This document shows positions 52,768 to 63,511 of a stretch of 64,000 bases of DNA, piece after piece (position 1 is the stretch's first letter; each line of letters opens with the position of its first letter). The stretch spans positions 124,001 to 188,000 of the forward strand of contig NZ_AMRJ01000001.1 in assembly GCF_000300995.1 (NCBI RefSeq). The letters run 5' to 3'. A model generated the notes under the pieces. That model was not told where the DNA came from. It made no database searches and saw only the letters and a list, made by a program, of their open reading frames with translations. A program made the position numbers and the translations under genes. The DNA is from Alcanivorax hongdengensis A-11-3 (lineage in GTDB: Bacteria > Pseudomonadota > Gammaproteobacteria > Pseudomonadales > Alcanivoracaceae).

Positions 52768-53658
52768 ATGAGTATCCAGGCCCGAATCATCAAGGCGGTG
52801 ACCCGCCGCACCATCAAGCGTGATGGCCTCAACCAGGAGCAGCTGGTGCGCCATCTGCGCAAGGTCTTCAACAACACGCCCTCCATCACCCTGCTGCCGC
52901 GCGGCGTCAAGCTGGAGAAGATCAAGGTGCCGGCCTTCCAGGGCGAACGCCTCAGTGTGCGCGATCCACGCGTGACCGTGCTTTACCTGCACGGCGGCGC
53001 CTACATCGGCGGCGTTACCAGGACCTACCACAACCTGGCCGGCCGGCTGGCCAGGCAACTGCATGGCGAGGTCTACCTGGCCACTTACCCGTTTGCGCCG
53101 GAACACCCTTTTCCGGCGGCGGTAAACCGGGCACTGGAAGCCTATGAATACCTGCTGAGCCTGGGCAAGTCGCCCCAGGATATCGTTATCGCCGGTGACT
53201 CCGCCGGTGGCGGCCTGACCCTGGCGACACTGCTGCACCTGCGCGACAAGCAGCTGCCGCAACCGCGCTGCGCGGTGACCTTCTCGCCGGGCAGCAGCTG
53301 TTTTCCGGATGACAAGGTACTGGCCGCTCTGGACCCCAGCGATGCCATGCTGTCGGCGGATATCATCCGCACCGTGATCGATATTTATGTGCCCGACCCG
53401 CAGGACCGCCAGCACCCCTACGCCTCACCGGGCCTGGCCGACTACACCGGCATCTGCCCGCTGATGATCACCGCCAGTACCGACGAGGTGCTCTATGCGG
53501 ACGCCAAGCTGGTGCGCAAGTCCGCCGAGAAGGCCGGGGTCAAGGTGGAGTGGCTGGAGCGCGGTGGCGTCTTCCATGTCTGGCCGATCATGGTGCCCTT
53601 CCTGCCGGAGGCCCGCAAAGACGTGAAGCGGGTGGTGGATTTCATCCAGGCCCACTGA
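52768..53658 (+). CDS. Hormone-sensitive-lipase-family esterase
   Basis: A 296-residue alpha/beta hydrolase of the HSL group. The oxyanion motif is HGGAY (LYLHGGAYIGG), the nucleophile Ser is in GDSAGGG, the acid residue is likely in STDEVLYADA, and His in GVFHVWP. Such enzymes cleave short- to medium-chain esters in the cytoplasm. The start at 52768 (MSIQARIIKAVTRR) follows a 103-bp gap; longer readings overlap the CaiB gene. Confidence 0.9.
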   Translation: MSIQARIIKAVTRRTIKRDGLNQEQLVRHLRKVFNNTPSITLLPRGVKLEKIKVPAFQGERLSVRDPRVTVLYLHGGAYIGGVTRTYHNLAGRLARQLHGEVYLATYPFAPEHPFPAAVNRALEAYEYLLSLGKSPQDIVIAGDSAGGGLTLATLLHLRDKQLPQPRCAVTFSPGSSCFPDDKVLAALDPSDAMLSADIIRTVIDIYVPDPQDRQHPYASPGLADYTGICPLMITASTDEVLYADAKLVRKSAEKAGVKVEWLERGGVFHVWPIMVPFLPEARKDVKRVVDFIQAH

Positions 53659-53780
53659 CAGCATCAGGCTGGCAGGGCCCGCGCCGGGCTGACAAAATCG
53701 CGCCCCTTTGGGTCATTGTCGGCCCGGCCATGCCAGCGTCTACTTGAGGTTTCTGCGCTGATCACGAACCGGGAGACGGC

Positions 53781-55010
53781 ATGACCGAACTGCCACGTAT
53801 TCACCCCCACGATTACTGCGATGAGGACCTGCCGGAACTGATCCAGCCCTGGTGGGATACCCTGCCACGTTATTTTCATGCCTTGCCGGACCACTTCCTG
53901 GCCGACAGCGATACCCGCTGGCGCATTGATTACACCGCATCCATCGACAATATCGCCCGTACCGGCCTGGCCTGCATGGCCGGCGCCGCGGCGCTGCCTG
54001 CGGCGCTCAACAAGCAACGCCAGCAACAGGATCGGGAACAAAGCCGCTTTTACCAGTCGTTCCTCGACGAGGACGACCCCAATGTCTTTTTTGCACCGCC
54101 GCAGCAGCGGGCGGACATTCACCGTGCCCCGGTGGCCCGCTATCACTTCCAGCCGGAAGACGGTGACGCCTACACCCTGCATTTCCGCTCACCGTTCGAG
54201 ACCCGCAACCCGGAGCTGCGTGAGCGTTACCATGCCCACAAACCCAACGGCACCGCCTGGGCCCAGCACTGGCGCCATCATGGTGAGCCGCGCCCGACGC
54301 TGGTGATGATCCACGGTTTTGTCGCCGACCCGTACTGGCTCAATACCCGCTGGCTGGCGTTGCCCTGGTTCTACAAGCAGGGCTTTGATGTGCTGCTCTA
54401 CACGCTGCCTTTCCATGGCCGGCGCAAGGGGCGGCTGGCACCGTTCAGCGGGGCGGAATTCTTCAGCCAGGGCATGGCCATGCTCAACGAGACCTTTGCC
54501 CATGCCATCCATGACCTGCGCCTGTTCATGGCCATGCTGCGCGATCAGGGCAGCCCGGCCATCGGCGCCACCGGCATCTCCCTGGGCGGCTACACCACCG
54601 GCCTGCTGGCCGCCCTGGAAGACGACCTGGCCTTTGCCATTCCCAATGTGCCGCTGGTCAGCATCATGGACCTGATGAAGAGCTGGTTCCCGATCAACCA
54701 GCAGATTCCCCTGTTCCAGAAAATCTTCGACACCGATATGAGCGGCCTGCGCAAACTCACCGCCCTGCATTCACCCCTGACCTGGCCATGCCGGGTGCCC
54801 CAGTCCGGGCGCATGATCATCGGCGGCGCCGGCGACCGCTTCGCCCCACCCAAGCACAGCCAGCTACTCTGGCAACACTGGAACCGCTGCGACCTGCACT
54901 GGTTCCCGGGCAACCATCTGCTGCACCTGGACCAGGGCCTGTATCTGAAGGCCATGCGCGATTTCATGAAACAGGCGTTGGTAGAGCGGGACGTGGAGCT
55001 GGCGGGGTAA
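53781..55010 (+). CDS. Alpha/beta hydrolase of the ABHD18-like type
   Basis: A 409-residue hydrolase. LVMIHGFVADPYW gives the oxyanion HGF motif, and GISLGGYTTG carries the nucleophile Ser. The other catalytic residues are probably Asp in GGAGDRFAPP and His in GNHLLHLDQGL. A 130-residue N-terminal part (DLPELIQPWWDTLPRYF, YHFQPEDGD) precedes the fold. No signal peptide is seen. It is separated by 122 bp from the HSL-type esterase. The substrate is unknown, lipid-like by context. Confidence 0.85.
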   Translation: MTELPRIHPHDYCDEDLPELIQPWWDTLPRYFHALPDHFLADSDTRWRIDYTASIDNIARTGLACMAGAAALPAALNKQRQQQDREQSRFYQSFLDEDDPNVFFAPPQQRADIHRAPVARYHFQPEDGDAYTLHFRSPFETRNPELRERYHAHKPNGTAWAQHWRHHGEPRPTLVMIHGFVADPYWLNTRWLALPWFYKQGFDVLLYTLPFHGRRKGRLAPFSGAEFFSQGMAMLNETFAHAIHDLRLFMAMLRDQGSPAIGATGISLGGYTTGLLAALEDDLAFAIPNVPLVSIMDLMKSWFPINQQIPLFQKIFDTDMSGLRKLTALHSPLTWPCRVPQSGRMIIGGAGDRFAPPKHSQLLWQHWNRCDLHWFPGNHLLHLDQGLYLKAMRDFMKQALVERDVELAG

Positions 55011-55029
55011 AGAAGAGGGCTTGTCGCAG

Positions 55030-55107
55030 GCATGTTCGCGACTCGAGCGTCGCTCCTACAACAGGGGATAAAACACCTGTAGGTGCGACGCTCGAGTCGC
55101 GAAAGTC
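55030..55107. repeat. REP pair (GTAGGAGCGACGCTCGAGTCGCG type)
   Basis: The arms 55035-55060 and 55078-55103 are inverted copies, 25 of 26 bases, of a REP sequence that begins TGTAGG and ends TCGCGAA. Each arm also folds on itself (GCGACGCTCGAGTCGC). Similar sequences are seen at 19.2 and 58.4 kb. It lies between two convergent genes, next to the DUF502 stop. Confidence 0.85.
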
Positions 55108-55743
55108 TTACGCCGACGGCGGCGGGCCCTTGTGGAACAGGGTGGCGGTGCCGGCGCCGCAGGCGACGACAGTTTTCATCATCTGCTCCACGCCGATTTC
55201 CGGATGTCGTTCCACCAGTTCCTCGGCCACGTGGTAGATAAACCCGCTGGTGGGGTTGGGGCCGGTGGGCACGAACACGGTGAGGTGGCCATCGGCGTGC
55301 CGGGAGGTAATCAGCGCGGTGACCGACACCGGCGTGTCACGGCCGTAAAGCCATACCCGCGCGACCTCGCCCCGGTTAAAGGGGCTGTCTTCACTGTTGC
55401 CCATCAACTGGGCAATCACTTCCCGCACGGTGCGGTAACCGGGCAGGCGAGTCATCACCTGCTCTTCCCACTGGTGCCAGATCCAGCTGCCGACCCGGGT
55501 GGCCACCAGGGTCCCGATCAGAAAGCACAGCACCAGAATGGCCAGCACCGCCAGCCAGTCCGCCACAAACTTGGGCAGGCCGAAGGCGTTGATGAACACC
55601 GAGGTGAAGGGCGCGATCATCTCGGTCACCGTCTGGTAGATCCAGCGGAAGAAGAACACGATGATGGAAATGGGCAGCAGGATGGTCAGGCCACCCAGCA
55701 GGGATTTGCGGACAAAAAACCAGATACGGCGGTTAGCGCTCAT
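55108..55743 (-). CDS. DUF502 membrane protein
   Basis: A 211-residue DUF502 protein with two membrane helices (about residues 10-32, and 55-82 containing WLAVLAILVLCFLIGTLVA). The conserved parts are LPGYRTVREVIAQLMG, VALITSRHADG-like region and FVPTGPNPTSGFIYHV. The function of the family is unknown; a channel-like or envelope role is suggested. The start overlaps the greB stop by 11 bp. Confidence 0.88.
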   Translation of the reverse strand: MSANRRIWFFVRKSLLGGLTILLPISIIVFFFRWIYQTVTEMIAPFTSVFINAFGLPKFVADWLAVLAILVLCFLIGTLVATRVGSWIWHQWEEQVMTRLPGYRTVREVIAQLMGNSEDSPFNRGEVARVWLYGRDTPVSVTALITSRHADGHLTVFVPTGPNPTSGFIYHVAEELVERHPEIGVEQMMKTVVACGAGTATLFHKGPPPSA

Positions 55744-56254
55744 TGTCAGTGTCTTCGTTGCGATACCAGATTCGGTTGATGAACAGACAGCGCTCGCCGG
55801 TGGGGGTTCGCACTTCTACCTCATCGTCCACCTGTTTCTTCAGCAAGGCCCGTGCCAGTGGCGCATCAATGCTGATGTAACCCCGCCGGGCATCGGTCTC
55901 GTCCGGGCCCACCAGCCGGTAGGTTTCCAGTTTGCCGTCTTCGTTTTCCAGCTCCACCCAGGCGCCGAAGAACACCCGACTCTGGTCCTCGGGCAGGCGA
56001 TCCACCACGGTCATGTCATCCAGGCGCTTGCTGAGAAAACGCACCCGGCGATCGATCTCACGCAGCTGCTTTTTGCCGTAGATGTACTCGGCGTTCTCCG
56101 AGCGGTCACCCTGGGCGGCGGCTTCCTGTACCGACTGGGTCACCGCCGGGCGTTTTTCCTTCCACAGGTATTGCAGCTCATCGTTGAGCGCCTTGTACCC
56201 TTCCGGGGTAATGTACTTGGAGGCGGGGGTGCCCTTTGGTCGCCAGCGTCCCAT
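55733..56254 (-). CDS. greB: GreB, transcript cleavage factor
   Basis: GreB rescues backtracked RNA polymerase by stimulating cleavage of longer nascent RNA. The 173-residue protein has the N-terminal coiled coil with acidic tip (QGDRSENAEYIYGKKQLREI) and the C-terminal FKBP-like domain (VRTPTGERCLFINRIWY). The sequence YIYGKKQLREIDRRVRFL is GreB-like rather than GreA-like. The ATG overlaps the VOC stop by 1 bp (TGATG), so the two are coupled. Confidence 0.93.
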   Translation of the reverse strand: MGRWRPKGTPASKYITPEGYKALNDELQYLWKEKRPAVTQSVQEAAAQGDRSENAEYIYGKKQLREIDRRVRFLSKRLDDMTVVDRLPEDQSRVFFGAWVELENEDGKLETYRLVGPDETDARRGYISIDAPLARALLKKQVDDEVEVRTPTGERCLFINRIWYRNEDTDNER

Positions 56255-56676
56255 CAGATTTCGAAGATCCGGTCGATCTCGCGCAGGCCCTTGAACTCCA
56301 GCACGTTGCCGGTGGGGTCCTGTACGAAGAAGGTGCCCTGCTCCGCCGGCTGGCCGACAAAGCGTTCGCGGGGCTTGAGAAGAAACGGCCAGTCGTGTTC
56401 GTAGATCCGTTCCACCAGGGTTTCCCAGGTGGCAAAGTCGAGCACCACGCCGAAATGAGGCATGGGCACCGGGTGGCCATCCACGTCACTGTAGCCCTGG
56501 ATAGGCTGCAGATTCTCGCCCTGGTGCAGGGACAGCTGATGACCATGCAGGTCGACATCAATCCAGTTGGGTGCATCACGGCCCCGGCGACCACCGAGCA
56601 CCCGGCAATAGAAATCGGCGGCGTCTTCCAGCTCGCTCACCAGAAAGGCCAAATGAAAGGCCGGCTGTTTTTCCAT
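56254..56676 (-). CDS. VOC (glyoxalase) family protein
   Basis: A 140-residue vicinal-oxygen-chelate fold with two beta-alpha-beta-beta modules. Metal-ligand candidates are His in FHLAFLV, His in PMPHFGVVLDF and Glu in NVLEFKGL. FFVQDPTGNVLEFK matches the family end motif. The specific reaction is unknown. It starts the VOC-greB-DUF502 transcript on the minus strand. Confidence 0.85.
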   Translation of the reverse strand: MEKQPAFHLAFLVSELEDAADFYCRVLGGRRGRDAPNWIDVDLHGHQLSLHQGENLQPIQGYSDVDGHPVPMPHFGVVLDFATWETLVERIYEHDWPFLLKPRERFVGQPAEQGTFFVQDPTGNVLEFKGLREIDRIFEI

Positions 56677-56695
56677 CGTCTACGGCTCTTGCTAA

Positions 56696-57799
<1,104 letters not shown>

Positions 57800-57938
57800 A
57801 CACCCTGTTGCTGACCGTATATTTTGCGGATTGTCTGACCAGGTCAATGCACTAGATCATACACATCCTTATCATTTGTTTACCGCTCGGCCTGGCGCTG
57901 GGCCGGCGGTAACCGTGTTGTTTGATGAGGAAAGTGTT

Positions 57939-58094
57939 ATGCGTTACCTGGCTATTGTCCTGGGCTTCTCTGCCGCCCTGGCCCATGCCGCCCCCGCGGC
58001 ACCGCAGAGCAACGACGACCAGCCCCGCGCTCTCACCGAGCAGGAGCAACAGCAACTGGAGCTGATCAACCCGGCCTGGATGTTCCAGGGCTGA
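57939..58094 (+). CDS. Small secreted peptide (51 aa)
   Basis: Not recognised. The 51 residues have a clear signal peptide (MRYLAIVLGFSAALAHA, cleavage after about residue 17), then a polar part ending LELINPAWMFQG. GAGGAAAG 8 nt upstream of the ATG, and a strong terminator 21 bp past the stop, argue for a real, separately transcribed gene. A longer reading from 57831 adds a non-signal leader and was not chosen. Confidence 0.6.
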   Translation: MRYLAIVLGFSAALAHAAPAAPQSNDDQPRALTEQEQQQLELINPAWMFQG

Positions 58095-58114
58095 TCTCCA
58101 CCGGGCAGACAAAG

Positions 58115-58146
58115 AGCCGCACGCCTCATCCCCGTGCGGCTTTTTT
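58115..58146 (+). terminator. Terminator of the small secreted peptide gene
   Basis: AGCCGCACG (58115-58123) pairs with CGTGCGGCT (58133-58141), followed by TTTTTT. Confidence 0.85.
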
Positions 58147-58582
58147 ATGGTTCTTCGCGGATTAGAGGGAAATCAGCTTGGTCCAACGTCTGAGGTCTGA
58201 CGTCGGACGCGATAGGTTGAAACTCCAAAGCCCCCCCCCACCGACTCGTCCCCTGTGGCAATGCTGTTCTCTTGAGATGTTAAGCCCCTCTCCCCTTGCG
58301 GGAGAGGGGTTGGGGAGAGGGGATCAGCCTGAAAGAGTTGAGCCAGATTGGCACCGCTTAAGTGAACAGCATTACGCCCCCATGGGTGCTTGTTCGCGTG
58401 CAAGCACGCTCCCACAGGCAATGCCAGGGCTTGTAGGAGGCGGTTTGCAGGTGGAGGGCATAGAGGCGTGCGCGCATGCAAGAGACGCCCCGAAATCTCA
58501 GTGCCGCGCCAACTGTCGGGGTTGAGATTGACGTCCGACCTTGTCTGTTTTCCCGGAATTCCTCGATGAACCTTTTTTATCT
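58147..58582. other. Gene-free stretch with dispersed repeats before ppk
   Basis: No reading frame with family resemblance occurs. The stretch holds a CCCCTCTCCC-CTTGC-GGGAGAGGGG hairpin (58285-58309) with a partial extra copy to 58321, and a REP-like fold (about 58391-58445, TTCGCGTGCAAGCACGCTCC with a GTAGGAGG partner) akin to the 55-kb REP. Confidence 0.7.
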
Positions 58583-58611
58583 CTGTCATGCTGCCGCCCT
58601 CGCCCTGTCAC
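58583..58611 (+). promoter_or_regulatory. Possible distal Pho box upstream of ppk
   Basis: CTGTCAT (58583-58589) and CTGTCAC (58605-58611) have starts exactly 22 bp apart, two 11-bp Pho-box periods, with a degenerate unit between. It lies 45 bp upstream of the main Pho box. Confidence 0.35.
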
Positions 58612-58655
58612 GGGGCCGGCGTTATGCTTTGTCTGAAGGTGCCCGCAAGGAGCGT

Positions 58656-58684
58656 CTGTCATTCGCGTGTCACATGAATGTCAT
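58656..58684 (+). promoter_or_regulatory. Threefold Pho box before ppk
   Basis: Three 7-bp units spaced by 4 bp: CTGTCAT (58656-58662), GTGTCAC (58667-58673), ATGTCAT (58678-58684). The first is perfect, the others differ by one or two bases. A CAATAG-like -10 element follows near 58687. The ATG of ppk is 42 bp downstream. PhoB activation of ppk under phosphate limitation is the natural reading. Confidence 0.75.
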
Positions 58685-58725
58685 GCAATAGGGAGCACCG
58701 AAGTCTCCAGCCTGGACGGCAGACC

Positions 58726-60816
58726 ATGAACGATATTGCCAGCGACCATAACGCCATCGATCTGAACAATCCGGACTACTACCTGAACCGGGAACTGAGC
58801 CTGCTGCAGTTCAATCTGCGTGTCCTCGAGCAGGCCATGGATGACAACCATCCGCTGATGGAGCGGCTCAACTTTCTTCTCATTTTCTCCAGCAATATGG
58901 ACGAGTTCTTCGAGATCCGCGTGGCCGGGCTCAAGAACAAGCTGGAAACCCACACCGGCGAGCCGGGCCCGGACGGGCTGCTGGCCGATGAAGTGCTGAC
59001 CGAAATCAGCCGCATCACCCACGAGGCGGTGGACCGCCAGTACCATATCCTCAACAACATCCTGCTGCCGGCCCTGCGCGAGGAAGGCGTGGATTTCCTG
59101 CGCCGGGAAGACTGGACCCGGGAACAGGCCGAATGGGTGAAGAAGTATTTCCGTGAGCAGATCTACCCGGTACTGACCCCCATTGCCCTGGACCCGTCAC
59201 ACCCTTTCCCGCGGCTGGTCAACAAGAGCCTCAACTTTATTGTACCGCTGGATGGCAAGGATGCCTTCGGCCGTTCCACCGGCCTTGCCATCGTGCCGGC
59301 GCCGCGCTCACTGCCGCGGCTGATCCGTATTCCCGATGAAATCAGCGCCGACGGTGACGACAACTTCGTGTTCCTGTCGTCCATGATTCACGCCCATGTG
59401 TCCGACCTGTTCCCGGGCATGAAGGCCACCGGCTGCTACCAGTTCCGGGTGACCCGCAACGCGGACCTGGAAGTGGACGAGGAAGTGGAAGACCTGGCCA
59501 GCGCCCTGAAGGGCCAGCTGCTATCTCGCCGTTATGGCGACGAGGTGCGTCTGGAAGTGGCGGACAACTGCCCGCGCCATCTGATCGATTACCTGCTCGA
59601 ACAGTTCGAACTCACCGAGCATGACCTTTATGAAGTGAACGGCCCGGTGAACCTGGCGCGCATGTTCACCAGCGTTAACCGCCCGCGCCTGCACTACCCG
59701 CCCTTCACTCCCAAGCTGCCGGCGCTGATCCGCAAGACCGAGACCGTGTTCGATGCCATCGACCAGGGTGACATCCTGATGCACCACCCGTTCGAGTCAT
59801 TCCAGCCGGTGGTCAACATGCTGGCCGAGGCGGCGCGGGACCCGAAGGTGCTGGCCATCAAGCAGACGCTCTACCGTACCGGCACCAAGTCGGAGATTCT
59901 TGATCATCTGGAAACCGCCGCCCGTAACGGCAAGGAAGTGACTGCCATCGTCGAGCTGCGGGCCCGCTTTGACGAGGAGTCCAACATCGAGGGCGCGCGG
60001 CGCCTGCAGGAAGCCGGCGCCATCGTGGTGTACGGCGTGGTGGGCTACAAGACCCACGCCAAGATGTTGCTGGTGGTGCGCCGCGACGGTGACGGCATCA
60101 AACGCTATGCCCACCTGGGCACCGGTAACTACCACACCAAGACCACCAAGCTGTACACCGACTACGGCCTGATGACCAGTGACATCGGCATCTGCCAGGA
60201 CGTGCACAAGATCTTCCAGGAGCTCACCGGCATGGGCAAGGCCGCCCGGCTCAAGCAGCTCAAGCACTCGCCCTTTACCCTGCACCCGTCGCTGATTGAA
60301 TGGATCGAGTTCGAGACCGAGCAGGCCATGGCCGGCAAGCCGGCACGCATTATTGCCAAGTTCAACTCGCTCACCGAAGAGAAGATCATGCAGGCCCTGT
60401 ACCGGGCCAGCCAGGCGGGAGTTCAGATCGACCTGATCGTGCGCGGCATCTGCTGCCTGCGCCCGGGCATCCCCGGCCTGTCGGAGAACATCCGCGTGCG
60501 CTCCATTGTCGGTCGCTTCCTGGAGCACACCCGCATCTATCACTTCCACCATGGCGGTGACGATCTGGTCTACTGCTCCAGCGCCGACTGGATGGACCGC
60601 AACCTGTTCAACCGGGTGGAAACCTGCTTCCCGGTCAACGACCCGGTGCTCAAGGCACAGGTGCTGGAACAGGGGCTGCACTTCTACCTGCGTGACAACA
60701 GCCGGGCCTGGCTGCTGCAGGCCGATGGCAACTACCTCAAAGCGCAGCCCGAGGGCGACGAGCCGGTATTCATCGCTCAGCAGGAACTGCTGGAAAACCT
60801 GGGCGGCGGTCACTGA
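58726..60816 (+). CDS. ppk: Polyphosphate kinase 1
   Basis: Ppk1 builds polyphosphate from ATP. The 696-residue protein starts at 58726 ([15 protein letters not shown]); a longer reading from 58678 would start inside the Pho box. It has the N-terminal [20 protein letters not shown] motif and the phospholipase-D-like catalytic part with the His in [15 protein letters not shown], and [12 protein letters not shown]. The Pho box lies upstream. The gene converges with an AraC gene. Confidence 0.94.
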   Translation: MNDIASDHNAIDLNNPDYYLNRELSLLQFNLRVLEQAMDDNHPLMERLNFLLIFSSNMDEFFEIRVAGLKNKLETHTGEPGPDGLLADEVLTEISRITHEAVDRQYHILNNILLPALREEGVDFLRREDWTREQAEWVKKYFREQIYPVLTPIALDPSHPFPRLVNKSLNFIVPLDGKDAFGRSTGLAIVPAPRSLPRLIRIPDEISADGDDNFVFLSSMIHAHVSDLFPGMKATGCYQFRVTRNADLEVDEEVEDLASALKGQLLSRRYGDEVRLEVADNCPRHLIDYLLEQFELTEHDLYEVNGPVNLARMFTSVNRPRLHYPPFTPKLPALIRKTETVFDAIDQGDILMHHPFESFQPVVNMLAEAARDPKVLAIKQTLYRTGTKSEILDHLETAARNGKEVTAIVELRARFDEESNIEGARRLQEAGAIVVYGVVGYKTHAKMLLVVRRDGDGIKRYAHLGTGNYHTKTTKLYTDYGLMTSDIGICQDVHKIFQELTGMGKAARLKQLKHSPFTLHPSLIEWIEFETEQAMAGKPARIIAKFNSLTEEKIMQALYRASQAGVQIDLIVRGICCLRPGIPGLSENIRVRSIVGRFLEHTRIYHFHHGGDDLVYCSSADWMDRNLFNRVETCFPVNDPVLKAQVLEQGLHFYLRDNSRAWLLQADGNYLKAQPEGDEPVFIAQQELLENLGGGH

Positions 60817-60832
60817 CCGCCCCCCATAAGGG

Positions 60833-61702
60833 TCAGCCCTGCAGGGGCAGATGGATATCGGTAATCAGCTCGTGCTCCGCCGTCTCCGGCATCAGGTTGT
60901 GATACTGGAAGAACAACGGAAAATCGCGCAGCTCCTCACCACTTTGCGGCAACCACTGCCGGTAAAGAAAGTAGGCACCATCACCAATGCAGTCATGGGA
61001 GCCGTAATGGCGCACCACCGCGCAACGACCGGCAGGGATCACCTTGTTGATCACACCCTGGCGATTGGCCGGCACCGGCGACTTGACCGAGCCGCACAGA
61101 TCAAACCGGAAGCTGGCCGGCTCGGCGGTGGCCGGGTCGTCATAGGCCAGCCCCAGGCTGAGGCTGGTGGAGACCGGCGACAGGCCGGTTTCCTTGCGCC
61201 ACTGGATAAAGCGCCGGGCCGTATCGTTAACGGTTTCCGGCGGGCCCTGGTGTTCGAGCACCGCCACCCGGGTTTCCGGGAATTCAATAATCTTCACGTC
61301 CATATTGGCCGTCCTTGTACGTACGGGGAATTGAAATTGCTGATTCCACGGCTGCCAGGCCGCGTCCTCGCGAAATTGAGTCGGCGTCTGCCCGAAGGCC
61401 TGCTTGAACGCCCGCGAAAACGACTCCGGATTCTCGAAGCCGGCCTCCAGAGCAATCTGGATAACGCGGGTTTCGTCCTCGAAAGCCAGCCGGTAGGACG
61501 CACGGCGCAGCCGCATCAGTTGGATGTAACGCGCTGCACTAATCCCGGCATACAAGGAAAACTGGCGGTGAAAATGAAACTTGGAGAAGTTTGCCACCCG
61601 GCTGAGCCGTTCCAGTGACAGGGGTTCGTCCAGGTGCTCATTGATGTAATCAAACACCTTGCCAAAACGCGCCTCATAACCCGCAATCTTGTCGTCCTGC
61701 AT
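60833..61702 (-). CDS. AraC-family regulator with GyrI-like domain
   Basis: A 289-residue regulator. The N-terminal AraC helix-turn-helix (about residues 10-110) includes LERLSRVANFSKFHFHRQFS and GFENPESFSRAFKQAFGQTP. The C-terminal 150 residues are a GyrI-like small-molecule-binding domain (VKIIEFPETRVAVLEHQGP, PAGRCAVVRHYGSHDCIG). Such proteins often respond to multidrug or toxic effectors. The start at 61702 (MQDDKIAGYEARF) has GAGGAGG at -8; the gene converges with ppk. Confidence 0.88.
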   Translation of the reverse strand: MQDDKIAGYEARFGKVFDYINEHLDEPLSLERLSRVANFSKFHFHRQFSLYAGISAARYIQLMRLRRASYRLAFEDETRVIQIALEAGFENPESFSRAFKQAFGQTPTQFREDAAWQPWNQQFQFPVRTRTANMDVKIIEFPETRVAVLEHQGPPETVNDTARRFIQWRKETGLSPVSTSLSLGLAYDDPATAEPASFRFDLCGSVKSPVPANRQGVINKVIPAGRCAVVRHYGSHDCIGDGAYFLYRQWLPQSGEELRDFPLFFQYHNLMPETAEHELITDIHLPLQG

Positions 61703-61785
61703 GCCACACACCTCCTCAACGGCGGCCACTATGCCAAGTTGGTGTGCGGCAGGCCTGACTCATCTTGCGGTATTAACGGGCGGCA

Positions 61786-63276
61786 CTAGCCGATCTCCAG
61801 ACGGTAGTCCACCGCCTCGAAATAGCTCTGTTCCTGCTCCAGGTCCGCCAGGGTGAGTGGGTGCTCTTCCAGCCAGCCGGCCGGGAAGGACAGGGTCAGG
61901 GTGCTGTCACTGGCCGCCAGGGTGATCATCGGCAGCGGCGCATCGCCCCGGGCGTGGTGCAGCCGGGTGGCCAGCCGCAGCAACAGACAGATGCGCAACA
62001 GGCCGGCTTGCTCGTCATCGGGCATATCCGCCAGCAGCGAGGTGGGCAGCTTGCGACGATGGCCGCGCACCAGCAAGGCAACGGCCAGTTGCTCCTGGTT
62101 GGAAAACCCGGGCAAGTCGGAGTTGGTGACCAGGTAGGCGCCATGCTTGTGGAACTGGCTGTGGGAAATGGCCAGCCCCACCTCGTGGAGCAGGGCGCCC
62201 CAGCGCAGGGTGTCGGCCAGTTCGTCGTTGTCCAGCTGCCAGGCGGAGGCCACCTGCTGATAGAGCTGTTCGGCGGTCTCGCAGACCCGCTCGGCCTGAC
62301 TGCGCTCCACATGGTGGCGGTTCATCAGCGCCTGGATGCTGCGCTCGCGCACATCCTCGTGACCGAAGCGGCCCAGCAGGTCGTAGAGCAACCCCTCACG
62401 CAGGGCGCCGCTGGAGACCTCCATCCGGTCGATATCCAGCTGCTCGAAAATACCGTAGAGAATCGCCAGTCCGGAGGCGAAGATCGGTTTGCGATCATCA
62501 CGCAGCCCCTTCAGATCCAGCTTGTCGGCCTGCCCGGCCTTGATCACCCGCTTGCGGGCCTTCTTCATGGCATCCATGGTAATGCCGGCTTCCGACCAGC
62601 CATTGTCCACGCACACCTGACAGATGGCCTTGATGGTGCCGGAGGCGCCCACAGCCTGCTGCCACCCCAGACGCCGGTAGTTGGCGTGGATCGACAGCAC
62701 TTCCTGGCGGGCTGCGGTCACCGCCCGGTCGAAGGCCTTCTCGGTGATCACGCCCTCCGGGAAAAAGCGCTGCCCGAAACTGACACAGCCCATATGCAGT
62801 GACTCTGTCTCGGTGGATTCGAACCGCTCACCGATGATCAGTTCGGTGGAGCCGCCACCAATATCCACCACCAGCCGCCGACCGGCATCATCGGCCAGCG
62901 TGTGGGCAACACCCAGATAAATCAGACGCGCTTCCTCACGGCCGGCCACGATCTCGATATCGTGGCCCAGCACTTTTTCGGCCCGGCGGATGAACTGGCG
63001 GGCATTACGTGCCTGACGCAGGGTGTTGGTACCCACTACCCGCACACTGCCACGCGGTATGTCGGCAATGCGCTGGGCAAAGCGGCCCAGGCAGTCCAGC
63101 GCCCGTTGCTGGGTGTCTTCGTCGAGGCAGTTTTCCTTGTCCAGGCCGGCCCCCAGTTGCACCTTCTCAGACAGGCCGTCCAGTAACTGGATTTCCCCCT
63201 GAGCCTGCCGGGCCACCACCATGTGAAAACTGTTTGACCCCAGATCGATGGCGGCCAGATGTTCGCCTTGCTCCAT
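61786..63276 (-). CDS. ppx: Exopolyphosphatase/pppGpp phosphohydrolase
   Basis: Ppx hydrolyses polyphosphate from its ends and can also act on pppGpp. The 496 residues show the ASKHA fold: DLGSNSFHMVVAR, VVGTNTLRQA, VVDIGGGSTELIIGE, VGASGTIKAI and the HD-like C-terminal part (ALLHEVGLAISH). The neighbour ppk on the other strand completes the pair of polyphosphate enzymes. It is separated from trxA by a 235-bp divergent gap. No Pho box is visible before ppx. Confidence 0.95.
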   Translation of the reverse strand: MEQGEHLAAIDLGSNSFHMVVARQAQGEIQLLDGLSEKVQLGAGLDKENCLDEDTQQRALDCLGRFAQRIADIPRGSVRVVGTNTLRQARNARQFIRRAEKVLGHDIEIVAGREEARLIYLGVAHTLADDAGRRLVVDIGGGSTELIIGERFESTETESLHMGCVSFGQRFFPEGVITEKAFDRAVTAARQEVLSIHANYRRLGWQQAVGASGTIKAICQVCVDNGWSEAGITMDAMKKARKRVIKAGQADKLDLKGLRDDRKPIFASGLAILYGIFEQLDIDRMEVSSGALREGLLYDLLGRFGHEDVRERSIQALMNRHHVERSQAERVCETAEQLYQQVASAWQLDNDELADTLRWGALLHEVGLAISHSQFHKHGAYLVTNSDLPGFSNQEQLAVALLVRGHRRKLPTSLLADMPDDEQAGLLRICLLLRLATRLHHARGDAPLPMITLAASDSTLTLSFPAGWLEEHPLTLADLEQEQSYFEAVDYRLEIG

Positions 63277-63511
63277 AAGAACTCCTTTCCAATGGGCCGA
63301 TTCTAACCAAAAATCATGGCGTTACGATGTCACAAACGCCGAATTCACGGCCCGCCAGACAGCCGGTCAACGGTGCCATAGGCTGCTGCTCTCAGCATAA
63401 TTGCCCGACTCGCTTGAAATTCGCCACCCTCAACCTGATATTATTCCCCAGCATAAAGGGCTGGCCCTGACACCATGTCCGGCTCTAAACCCCGTTAATC
63501 AGGAGAAATCA

